64,000 nt of DNA from Aquilaria yunnanensis (lineage: Eukaryota; Streptophyta; Magnoliopsida; Malvales; Thymelaeaceae). Position numbers and translations under genes: made by a program. Below are positions 10,426-21,299 of the stretch, piece by piece; position 1 is the first letter of the stretch, and each line of letters opens with the position of its first letter. The stretch spans positions 22,009,001-22,073,000 of the forward strand of contig CM077594.1 of NCBI GenBank assembly GCA_039654915.1. The letters run 5' to 3'. The notes under the pieces were generated by a model. The model did not search any database, had not been told where the DNA came from, and saw only the letters and a program-made list of their open reading frames with translations.

Positions 10426-11944
10426 TTTACCCGTAAGGATTAAATACTTTTGTCTATTTGGTTTCATCAATTGATGTCTATCAATATCACTATATTATAT
10501 TGTTTTAATTGATGTTTATGTTAGAGAAATAATTAAGTTACGGCGCTTGATTATAATCAATATTAGTTGTTTTATAAGTAAATTAGGAGATAATTTTTGT
10601 TTTGTATTATACTGGGAAACCAAACTCGTTCAATTAAGTTGGCAAAAGCATTGTACAAAATGATGAATTCCTAATACATTAGTACATAATTTCTCAGAAT
10701 TTGTTAAAAAAATATTAAAAATATCTAATATATTTGTATGGCATTTGCTTAAGTACAATGAAATAATATATCTGTTGTTGTTAATTTGAAAGAAAAAAAA
10801 AAACATATCAAAACATAGATATCTTTGGCTTAATTATGTTTCTCCTACTATTCGTTAGGTTAATACCAACGGATCCGTATGGAAGGTTGTGAAGAAGCAT
10901 CTCTGATAGTGGCCGATTTAAAAAGCATAACTGGAATTGTTATACTGATCTTTATCTAGCAGACTCCGAATTGGTTATTGTACTGTTAATATGCTGAGAA
11001 GTGAAAATATTTGTTGACAGTAACATATGATACATATTTCACATTATGAGAGAAACAAACATTTTAATAATACATAACTATACAGCCTTCAATTTTAATA
11101 CTACAGTTTTGTAATATCTAATTAAGGAGTTCCTGAATCAGAAAAAACCATTTCATTTGAATAATGGATTTTCAATTTAGGTTAATTGAATTAACTAATT
11201 ATTGAGCGTGCTATTCTATGATGAGGAAGAAATGTTCCTTTCATCTGTAAATGCCGAAGAAAAATTGATATTTTTGTGTGCTTATAAATTTGAAAATTAT
11301 TATGATAAATTTAAATACAATTTTCCCCATTTATATTATGCAGCAAAGACATATATTTTGTATTCAGTATCGATGATAATTAGAAAAGTAGATGAGATAA
11401 GAATTAAAACTATATTGAGTTTGGTGTATGTTTCCAGTGATTATAATAGTAAGGAGAAACTTTGTAAAATATGTTGATCCGCACAAATGGTAACAAAGTA
11501 AAATAATCGAAATTAACATGTGGAGGAAAACTATGGATAACAAATACGAAGTAATGGTAAATCTTAAAAACTTTCACGGTAAACAACTTTTTTTGTGCAT
11601 TCTTAAGGTTCTAAAAGTTCATTTTGAATTAAAATTTTTAGGGATAATTACAATTTGCCCCCTAAGGTTTAGGTAAAATTATGCTTTGTCTTCTTCCTGT
11701 TTAAAAAATATACACTTTACCCCCTACATTTTTAATACAGTCCAACAACAACTTCTGAAATTTTAATTTAAATTATATGGTTGTTATCTTCAAGTAATTT
11801 CAATTGTATAGTACTTTTTTACAATTAATTGATATTTAAAAAATAGTTTTTTAAAAATTAAAAAAATAGTAATTTCAATATGTATAGTACTTTTTAAAAA
11901 AATACAAAATTCAGTAAATATAAAGTTTTTTTTTTTTAATGTTT
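10426..11944. other. AT-rich region; possible short repeat at 11640-11930
   Basis: No gene is supported. From about 11641 the sequence (GGGATAATTACAATTTGCCC) resembles a widespread plant repeat class with small MITE-like members. It lies directly against the broken C-terminal end of the Helitron helicase, so an insertion or deletion here may have removed the last helicase motif. Confidence 0.3.
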
Positions 11945-12280
11945 GCCCTTAATTTTTGTTTATTGTCATCACATAGCAAAGTCAAAGAGGAAATTTTCAT
12001 CGTTTTAAAATAAATGATCATTTTGTACTTGATACTTGTATAATCATAAATGGTTTGTATGTTTTATGACCAATATGACTTCCAGAAATGATAACATCTT
12101 AAATAATTTTTTGGGTAATACTAGTCATGATTAATCAAGTGCTATTGCATAATCCTTTAGCTTGATTCAGATTGCATAATAAAATAAGAGGTACACCAAC
12201 TTTTAATTTTAGTTCATGTGAACCAATGTCAGTTATTTCTATTGAATTCAAAAACTCCACATGATATAATAGATCATAGT
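11945..12280 (-). pseudogene. Helitron helicase, C-terminal block
   Basis: Translated on the minus strand, this block shows an FLNSIEI-like segment, then LKLKVGVPLILLCNLNQAKG (the LKVG.P..LLRNL...GLCNGT signature of Helitron PIF1-type helicases), and further on KFPL and MTINK before a GQT-like end, corresponding to the MTINKSQGQT motif. Frameshifts separate these pieces. The sequence continues directly from the block at 21300, across element E. The final helicase motif (VALSR) is missing. Confidence 0.8.
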
Positions 12281-12916
12281 TGTTGACATCCAATTTTGTC
12301 CAGGTACTAATTTTAGTTTAGTTTTAAGTTAAAAAAAATTAGTTTAGGGACATTTTCATTTTTAGGGTCAATTTGGTCAATTATTAGGATATTTGGGTCA
12401 TTTTTATCATCTTAGGGTTAGTTGGTCTAGTCTCATTTAAGTTACATTATTGATCAAGTTATAAATCTTTAGGGATTTAGTATACTCATTTAGGGTCAAA
12501 ATAGGAATTAATTTAGCTTAGGTGCTAATTAGGAGTCCTAGAGTTTTTTGGGTTAGTTTAGGGGAAAAAATGTAGTTTGAGTTTGAATTGGAGATTTTTA
12601 GAAAGTTCTAGGCAAAATTGAAAACTTTGGAACAAATTTGTCAACTCTAGAAAATTTTAGGTAAATCTAGCAAATTTATAAAGATCTGGAAAATCTCAGC
12701 ATTTTACAAAGTTCGCCAATTTGACAAATCCCGAAAGATTTAGGTTGAATTCAAATTTCGTATAAAGTTTGAGCCAGATTAACAGCTTAAGAGGTTTGTT
12801 GGACTTAAATTGATATTTTCGCCAAATTATATCCTAATAAATTTAAATCACTCTAAAATTGATTTGGATGAGATTTAATCTCTCCATTAGTTTTAATCTC
12901 GCCTACAACTCTGCTT

Positions 12917-12925
12917 CTATAAATA
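12917..12925 (+). promoter_or_regulatory. Probable TATA box in the element E 5' LTR
   Basis: CTATAAATA lies at the change from the AT-rich to the GC-rich part of the LTR; the 3' LTR has CATATAAATAGG at 19969-19980. Position and sequence fit a pol II promoter at the U3/R boundary. Confidence 0.5.
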
Positions 12926-13759
12926 GGAATGAGAGAAAAAAATGGGGGAATTCGTAACCCTAACCTCCGGCAAGAAAAAGGATAAAACTGCAGATTCAGC
13001 CCCCTAAATTCTTGTAGCTCACCTCCCCAAACCCTAACCTTTTTTCCAGACCGTCGCCACCCCTGGAGCCTTGCCGTTCTCCGCCTGACGTTGTCCCGTC
13101 GCCAATCCATCTCCGTTAGCCTTCCCAGCCGGCCACCTTCGCGTCGCCGCACGTTGAACAGCCGCCCCTGGGCGTCACCCGTCGCCGGTGACGTCAAAAT
13201 GAAGGGAGAAAAGCCTTGCGACACGATACCCGCTGTCCCCAATCTTCGGTCGTCGAGAAGGGCGTCTCCAAGGTCGCCGCCTCCGTCATAGTAAAATCCG
13301 GCCCACCATTTGCTCCATCGTTGCTAGAGAAGGAAGAATTGAGGCCAAATTCGAATTAACCCATTAGACCCGCTAACCTGACTCAGGGCAGACACATTGA
13401 CCCAGTCAAATTTTCTTTTTTTTTTTGGTAAAACTCGTGTTTAGTCCCTGATCTTTTAATTTTGTTTCACGGAGTACTTAATCCTTCTCTATTTAGCAGA
13501 TGGGTCACTAACAGCACTTATTTTATTTTATTTTGTTCTTTATTTATTTGTTTATGTGAGCTTGCATCAAATAAAACTCCTCATATTTCTTAGAACTTTA
13601 GGCTTAGGGCGGATCATTTTTTAATTTTACAATATTTTCGTTTTAGTTTTAACTTTTAATTTACCTAACGTATTTCAAAAGACAACACTTAGAGAATTCA
13701 TTCCGCGTGGATTTAATAAAACCCTGGGATAAATTTAAGATAATAATTAAAAACAAGTT

Positions 13760-14070
13760 TTGAAATTCATATCCAGTTGATCTGATAGGATCCATAGTTT
13801 GGATAATTATTTAAAATCTTTAAAATAAATAATAATTAAATTAAATTTCAATACCCATATCTGATTGATTTTATAGCATTTATAGTTTGGATTAATAATT
13901 AATTAAAATCTTCATAAGATAAAATAAATAAAAATAGATTAAGTTTGGATATCCATATCTAGGTGGTTCGATAGGATTTATGGTTTGGAAATATAATTAA
14001 AATAATAAAAAAATTAAGGAGTAATTTTTAAGAGTCCATATATGTAAGTGGTGAATCTATGATTTGGAAA
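13760..14070 (+). repeat. Subrepeats near the 3' end of LTR E
   Basis: Four imperfect copies of a CCATATCTAGGTGGTTCGAT-like motif ending in ATGGTTTGG, spaced about 90 bp apart. They are repeated in the 3' LTR (about 20875-21100) and are related to those in LTR G. Confidence 0.6.
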
Positions 14071-14266
14071 ATTAATCAAATTAATTAAAACAAAAAAAAT
14101 AAAATTTAAATCAAACTAAGGTACCAATTTTTGGACGTTATAATAAAGTTATTTTAGCGTAACGTTACCCGTGAACCTCTCAAACTCTCGTAGACCATTT
14201 TAAGGTGCTCAATTGACCTAGGTATAAATATATTAGTAGCGAATCCTAAAAACATGTTACTATAGC

Positions 14267-14284
14267 TTGGCGACTCCACTGGAG
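14267..14284 (+). other. Element E primer-binding site
   Basis: TTGGCGACTCCACTGGAG lies two bases after the LTR end. TGGCGACTCC fits the 3' end of plant tRNA-Arg, as in Ogre-type elements. Confidence 0.6.
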
Positions 14285-17274
14285 ACATCTCGTGAGTTAA
14301 GCCTATAAAAGTTTGGTTTGGTTTTGTTTTGTTTTGCTTTGCTCATTCTTGTGTGACTTATGTGTTTTAGCATTCATGACATGAAGCTCTATACCCAAGC
14401 TTCTTCAATTCAACCATATTCTTTCAAAACGGAATTGATTTTGTCGTCCTTGTAAGACTATGGTCTCCAAGCCTTCACTAGTTTAAAGTAACAAAGTAGT
14501 GTATTTACCTTTTGAGATGGTAGTCTCTACATGGGCCTACTAAACGCTACGACCCGAATTATTTCTCTCCTTACATAAACCCTCGTGGGTAAAGAATTGG
14601 GCTATCGTTATATTAATTGATTTAGCATTGGGATTTAGGAACCATCCTAAGCCTTTTGTTAAGCCACCCGCATGCATGTTGAATACCTCACTTAACCATA
14701 AAACTGGCCATAGAATTCCTACCACTTATCAACACCATAAGCATGTTGTTGTTATGGAATTTTGTTGCCTTACACTTTTATTTTCTCTTTATCTTATATT
14801 TATGGCTCTAATTTCTCTTCTCATATTAGCTCATGGGTTATTAATTACTTCATCTTCAGGAAACATACTATATAACTTGTTATTAACCTTTCTTTTATTT
14901 TGTTATCCATTTGATTTTTCAAGTGTATTTTTTTCTTCATACATCAAAATCATGCATCAAATTATGCTAGCTCTTGTTTTTCTAATATCAATAAGAACCT
15001 AAAGTTCCACAATAGTTAATAATCAAGCTCATTCATCACATGCATGCATCACTCATCACTTTCATGCATTTATACTATGAAATGATTACTTCATTTACGA
15101 AGAAAAATTTTCATCCCAAGATGGTACACCACAAATGACATGGAGCAAGCCAAATGCAATCTTCAAGGAGACCACATGCAATGCTTGGATTAAAAAAGTT
15201 TATATGCCCTTTTTTGTGGATGGGAAAGGCATCTCTTCGAGAAGAATTTTTTAGCATGATCCAACTTAGAGATCTACACATATTTGTGAATAACAGGGAA
15301 TCCTTCGAGTGGACTTGTATCTTTGAGAGCTTGCCAAAGTAACTTAATAGTAAAAATCTCTTAGATTTAGTCTAGAATCTAAGGTGTAGTATTTGTTAAA
15401 TGAACATCTATCATTCTTTTCATTTACAATAAAAATATGTAACATGTACATTTCATCACCTTTCAATAAAAAAACCTACATTTTACATCCACTTCACAAT
15501 TCTTGCCATTATACTTTCTCTCATAAGCAAACACAAATGTAACAATACTGCCTGTGGGTGGAAATGAGAGGTTGATGGTGGTAACTTAAAAAATGTTGCC
15601 AAATTTATAGAAAAGAATTTCATATGTGGCATTTTAGCTTTTATAAGGATGGGGTACCTCAACCTCAGTACAAGAGGTTTTTTTAACTAGGTTTTGGAGA
15701 ATATAGTATTTATCATATTAAATTGCTCTAGTGTATTCTCATGATTGCTCAACCAGAAAATGTTCATGATTCCTCAAAAAGAAAACAAAGAAAACTCCTC
15801 CAAAATTAAAGAAAAAATGAATGCGAAAAGCCAAATTCAAAAGAAAAAAAAGATTGGTAGCAGGGTGAGCTACAAATGTCTCTTGAGTCATCTCATTTGA
15901 GGACCGTTTCATCATGCAAACACTACAAGGTGAGCTATTAAGTACATCATAAAGGTTCTTTTATCACATGCCTCCAAGATAGTATTCAAGGCAAGTTTTC
16001 AAGATTCAAGCAAAATTTGGATCAAAGTAGTGCGATTAGGGCTATTCTTCATTGTGTTTTTAAAAGCAAACCATCATGAGAGTTGGGGGGTAACAGATGA
16101 GATTCGACTATTTGAAAAAGGTGGTAGGTTTGGAATTAGCAGTATCAAGTTTTCTGAGACAATCAAATCTACTCATAGGTGGCATTAAAATGCCTTTCTT
16201 TACACTGTTGAAACTTGGCCCTATTCTTTTACATTGTTCAAACATGACCCTTCTCTTTTATCTCTTAGTACCATTCATAAACAAAAAGACCACCATCATG
16301 TTTCTACCTTTTTCCTTGTGCAGTTTCCATTTTTTAGTCGGAAAAAAAGAGAATAATAGAACATCTTGATCAAATATAAAGACCATAAGTTAGTTTGTCA
16401 AGCTCTGTAAATTGATGAAAGTTTTTCTTTAAGGCTAAACCATTATTCATTAATGTGTGTAGGTCAAAAGCAAGGAAACAGCCTAAGATTCTTCTAAAAA
16501 AGAGGCATTTCTTGGACACACTGGGGGGAGGGGGGCACTGAGCATTGAACACCAATACAATAAAAAAGGAGTAAATGATGCACATTTTTAGATCATAATC
16601 CCCAAGGTGAGGTAAGGAATCATAAGCAACTCAAAAAAGAGGTTAAAAGAGGTAAACATGAATAAGAGTTACTCATCTCTCATGCATCGCGATTTTTATA
16701 AGATCTATGCATTTTACCTATTGAAGTTCTTACTTTTCAAAGTTATGAATCATTCATCATGAGTGACATGACTATTATGTGTAGTGCATATTCCTTTAAA
16801 ACAATTTTAAAAAAGAAGTCTTAGGAAAGCAGGTTTGAGGAATATCCATAAGGATCTTTAAGAAGAAAACTCTTATGATGCACAGGTTATAGGCATTACA
16901 GTGCATAAAAGAGCTTGGTTATCAAGAAATGGTTCTATTTTCAAGGGTACCAACCATTTAAGGTAGGTTTCATTAAGGTAAGACCAAAGGACACCAACAT
17001 GGACATTCAGCAAGGAGTTTTCAAATATCGAAATTGAGGTAAGTTTTCACTATCAAATAAATCATTGTATATTTTCATACTTGGGGGGCAAATTTGAGAT
17101 GTGAACATCCATGAATTGTCATATCATTTTTCAAAGCAATTTTCATCTTGTTTAGGCGGTTGTTCTCGAAGCTCATTTCAAGACATTCCTCAAGGTATTT
17201 TAGGGTATCTTAAGATATTTTCTACTCTCAAGGTTTCCCATAGGACAAGCTACATTTGAGAAATTTACTCGTTT
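14285..17274 (+). other. Element E interior, non-coding part
   Basis: About 3 kb of AT-rich sequence with no recognisable gag, protease, RT, RNase H or integrase in any frame. Short open frames such as 14628-15002 and 16097-16369 have no motif and I treat them as chance. Confidence 0.6.
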
Positions 17275-18110
17275 TGTGGGATTTTTCACTTTTAAGATTC
17301 ATTTTTTTTGTGGAATCTTCAACTTTTTGAAATTTACTAGTTTTGTGGAATTTCTCACTTTTAAGATTCTCTTATTTTGTGAAATCTTTAGCTTTTTTGA
17401 TATGCACTCATTTTGAGGAATTTTTCAATTTCAAGATTCACTCATTTTGTAGAATTTTTTACTTTTTTAAATTTACTCATTTTTTCGAATTTATTCCCTT
17501 CCAGATTCACCCATTTTATGAAAATCTTCAGCTTTTTAAAATTCACTCATTTTATGGAATTTCTCATTTTCAAGATTCACTCATTTTGTGAAATTTTTAG
17601 CTTTTTGAAAGTTACTCATTTTCAAGATTCACTCATTTTTTGAAATTTTCAACTTTTCAAAATTCACTCATTTTTTTTTTTGAAATTTCTCTTCAAATTT
17701 CACTCATTTTATGAAATTTTCAGCTTTTTGAAATTCACTTATTTTGAGGAAATTTTTACTTTCAAGATTCATTCATTTTATGGGATCTTAGCTTTTTTAG
17801 ATTTACTCATTTTGAGGAATTTCTCACTTTCAAGATTCATACATTTTGCAAAATTTTTAAATTTTTAAAATTCACTCATTTTGTGAAATTTCTTACTTTT
17901 AAGATTCGCTTATTTTTGTGGAATCTTTAGCCTTTTTAAATTCATTCATTTTGTGGAATCTTCAGCTTTCTTAAATTCACTCATTTTTTTGGAATTTCTC
18001 ACTTTTAAAATTCATTCATTTTGAGAAATCTTTAGCTTTGTTGGAATTCACTGATTTTGTGGGATTTCAAATTTTAGATTCATCCATTTTAAAATTCAAA
18101 CATTTGGTAG
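17275..18110 (+). repeat. Tandem array A of element E (about 35-bp units)
   Basis: More than 20 degenerate units built around ATTCACTCATTTTGTGGAAT, alternating between versions that continue with a CTTTAGCTTTTTG-like tail and a TTCTCACTTTCAAG-like tail, giving a higher-order period near 70 bp. The regular spacing keeps short frames open on both strands. Confidence 0.85.
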
Positions 18111-18589
18111 AATTATTCTAAGATAGGTTGCTTTATTGGAAATTTTTTTTACTTCAGATAACAAAGATGGTCCTTAATCTCACTACATGGCAAATTGAGG
18201 TAATTATGTTCCTTGTCACTAGGGTCAAACCAAGGCCTTAAATAAGAAAGGTCTCTCTACCTTGTCATATCTAAAGGGAAACGACTAGAGAAAGTTCTGT
18301 GCCTACAAAAGGAAAACAGTAAAAGAGGGTTCTATACCAAAAGTAAATGGAATGAGAGAAAAATTTCTCTCTTTTGTAAACAATAAGAAGGTTTATATTC
18401 AAAATGCCAAGGAAGGTTCCTTAGCCAGATAAGCAAGGAAGGAAGAGTTTTTCTCCTTGATTTCTTAAACAATAGAAGAGTTTCTATTATCGAGATAATA
18501 AGGAAGGTTCCTTAACCTCACAAAGGAGAAAAAAGTTTTTCTCCCTAAGACTTTTGATAAAGAGAAGGTTCTTATTGTTTAAATTGACG

Positions 18590-19050
18590 TGGTAAAGAGA
18601 CAAGGTTTCTTCACCTTAATAGTCATCGGAGGTGGTAAAGAGTCGGGGTGTTCTACCCTAAAAGAATCTTGAGGTGGTAAAGATGCAGGATTCTTTACCT
18701 CAAGAATCATCAAAGATGGTAAAGAGTTAGGGTGTTCTACCTCAAATAAATTTAGAGGTGGTAAAAAATAGAGTTCTATACCTCAAAGGCAATAAGAGGT
18801 GGTAAAGAGTCAGGGTGCTCTACCTCAAAGGATATCAAAGGTGGTAAAAAGTCAAAGTGTTTTACCTCAAAAGAATTTAGAAATGGTAAAAAGATGAGGT
18901 CCTTTGCCTCAAAGGTCATTAGAAGTGGTAAAGAGTCAGGGTGCTCTACCTTAAAGGAATTTGGAGGTGACAAAGAGACAGAGTTCTCCATCTTAAAGGA
19001 AATAAGAGGTGGTAAAGAAAGAGATAATTCTCTACCAAAGGTAAAAGAAA
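18590..19050 (+). repeat. Tandem array B of element E (about 42-bp units)
   Basis: About ten degenerate units containing GAGGTGGTAAAGAGTCAGGG followed by a TCTACCTCAAAGG-like half. Copies start near 18630, 18671, 18714, 18755, 18795, 18838, 18880, 18922, 18965 and 19009. Each unit holds GAGGT and ACCTC words able to pair, so an RNA copy could form serial short stems. Confidence 0.8.
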
Positions 19051-19427
19051 TGAGAGAAGAGTTTCTCTCTTCTATAGAAAGGTTTCTATAGAGAAAAAAG
19101 GGTAATGAAGGTTCCTTAACCCCTCAAAAAAAGAAGAAAGAGTTTTCCCTTTAGGTTTGGAAGCAATAAAAAAGTTCTTATTAAGAAAGGTTAGGAGTGT
19201 TCCTAAGCTTGATAGACAAGGAGAAAAGAGTTTTTCTCTTTAGATTCTTAAACTATAGGAGAGTTCACATTGTTGAGGTACTGAGAAAGGTTTATTAAGC
19301 TCAAAGGGAAGGAGAAAAAGAGTTTTCTCTTCAAGATTTTTGGCAGTAAGAAGGTTCTTATTGTTCAAGTTAGGCGTTGGACAAAATTTGGTAATGGCTT
19401 TGCATGTATCATGTTCCATGAATCATG

Positions 19428-19441
19428 CAAAGGGAGGTAGT
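19428..19441 (+). other. Element E polypurine tract
   Basis: A GCAAAGGGAGGTAG-type purine run immediately before TGTTGACACCC of the 3' LTR; it primes plus-strand synthesis in LTR elements. Confidence 0.6.
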
Positions 19442-21294
19442 TGTTGACACCCAATTTTGTCTGGGTACTAATTTTAGTTTAGTTTTAAGTTAGAAAAATT
19501 AGTTTAGGTGGCATTTTCATTTTTAGGATCAATTTAGTCAATTGTTAAGACATTTGGGTCATTTTTGTCATTTTAGGGTTGGTTGCTCTAGTCATATTTA
19601 AGTTACATTATTGATCATGTTATAAATCTTTAGAGATTTAGTATAGTCATTTAGGGTCAAAATAGAAATTAATTTAGTTTAGGTACTAATTAGGGGTCCT
19701 AGAGGTTTTGGGGGTTAGCTTAGGGGGAAAAAAAAGAGTTTAAGCATGAATTGGAGGTTTTTAGAAAGTTTTAGATAAAATTGAAAACTTTGAGACAAAT
19801 TTGTCAACTCTAGGTTGAATTGTAATTTCATATAAAGTTTGAGCCAAATCAACAGCTTAAGAGTTTTTTTGGACGTAAATTGATATTTTGGCAAGATTAT
19901 ATCTTAATAGATTTAAATCACTTCAAAATTGATTTAAATAAGATTTAATCTTGTCTAGAACGCTACTCATATAAATAGGAATCACCATTTGAGAGAGAAA
20001 AAGAGGGGAATTCGCAACCCTAAGCTCCAGCAAGAAAAAGGGTAAAACTGCAGCTTCAGCCCCCTAAATTCTCGCAGCTCACCTCCCCAAACCCTATCCT
20101 TTTTTCCAGACCGCCACAACTTCTGGAGCCTAGCCATTCTCTACCTAACGTTGTCCCGTCGCCAATCCATCTCCGTCAGCCTTCCCAGTTGGCCACCGTC
20201 ACATCGCCACATGCTGAACAGCCGCCCTCTAGCGTCACCCGCTGCCGCTGACGTCAAAACGAAGGGAGAAAAGCCTTGCGACATGAGACCCGCCGTCCCT
20301 AGTCTTTCGTCCACCACTGCCAGCCCCTATCGGTCGTCGAGAAAGATGTCTTCAAGGTCGCCGCTTCTGTCACAGCAAAACCCAACCCACCGTTTGCTCC
20401 GTCATTGTCGGAGAAGGAAGAATCGAGGCCAAATCTGAATTCCAACCTGCTAAACCCACTAACCAGACTCAGGGGAGACACAGTGACCCAGTCAAATTTT
20501 CTTTCTTTTTGGTAAAATTCTTATTTAGCCCCTGATCTTTTAATTTGTTTCATGAAGTACTTAATCATTCTCTGTTTAGCGAATGGGTCACTAACAACAC
20601 TTTTTTATTTTATTTTATTTTGTTCTTTATTTGTTTGTTTATGTAAGCTTGCATCAAATAAAACTCCTCACATTTCTCAGAACTTTAGGCTTAGGGTGGA
20701 TCATTTTTTAATTTTATAATATTTTTATTTTAGTTTTAACTTTTAATTTAACTAACGTATCTCAAAAGGCAATACTTAGAGAATTCATTCTGCGTGGATT
20801 TAATAAAACCCTAGGATGAATTTAGGATAATTATTTAAAATCCTTAAAACAAATAATACTCAAATTAAATTTCAATACCTATATCCTAATGATCCAATAA
20901 GATTTATGGTTTGGATTAATAATTAACTAAAATATTCATAAGATAAAATAACTAAAAATAGATTAAGTTTGAATATCCATATTCAGGTGGTCCAGTTAGG
21001 ATCTATGGTTTTGAAATATAATTAAAATAATAAAAAAGTTAAGTAGTAATTTTTAAAAGTCCATATCTAGGCGGTTTGATAGAATCTATGATTTAGAAAA
21101 TTAATCAAATTAACTAAAAGCAAACAAAAAAACATTTAAATCAAACTAAAGTGCAAATTTTTTGGCGCTATAATAAAGTTACTTTAGCATAACCGTACTT
21201 CCGAATCTCTTGAACTCTCGTAGACCATTTTAAAGTATTCAATTAACCTATGTACAAATAGATTAGTGGTAACTCCTAAAAACATGTTCATATA
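19442..21294 (+). repeat. Element E 3' LTR
   Basis: Starts TGTTGACACCCAATTTTGTC. It aligns with 12281-14264 with many substitutions and a deletion, so the insertion is not recent. It ends next to ATAAT, where Helitron helicase sequence resumes. Confidence 0.85.
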
Positions 21295-21299
21295 ATAAT

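Larger units (their letters stand above)
12281..14264 (+). repeat. Element E 5' LTR
   Basis: Starts TGTTGACATCCAATTTTGTC. It aligns along its length with the 3' LTR at 19442 but contains an extra block of about 90 bp near 12655-12745. The expected CACA end reads TATA, by comparison with LTR G. The GC-rich block 12950-13330 follows the TATA box. Confidence 0.85.
12281..21294 (+). mobile_element. Element E: non-coding (LARD-like) Tat/Ogre-type LTR retrotransposon
   Basis: It has direct LTRs at 12281-14264 and 19442-21294, a tRNA-Arg-type primer-binding site after the first and a polypurine tract before the second. The flanks ATAGT (12276-12280) and ATAAT (21295-21299) are a target duplication with one change. 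The interior of about 5.2 kb contains no gag or pol, only tandem-repeat arrays and AT-rich sequence, so any movement would have relied on proteins from a related autonomous element. It sits inside the Helitron helicase: both flanks carry adjoining helicase sequence on the minus strand. Confidence 0.85.

Noticed and set aside
13091..13291. Open frame in LTR E repeated in the other LTR (20151-20438)
   Set aside because: It is present in both LTRs only because the LTRs are homologous. Frame and stops are not kept between the copies, so it is probably leader sequence.
17343..17868. Phe-, Ser- and His-rich open frames
   Set aside because: Products of the 35-bp tandem array, whose units keep frames open by chance.
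18776..19091. Open frames on both strands across the 42-bp array
   Set aside because: Periodic repeats explain the open frames; no recognisable protein.
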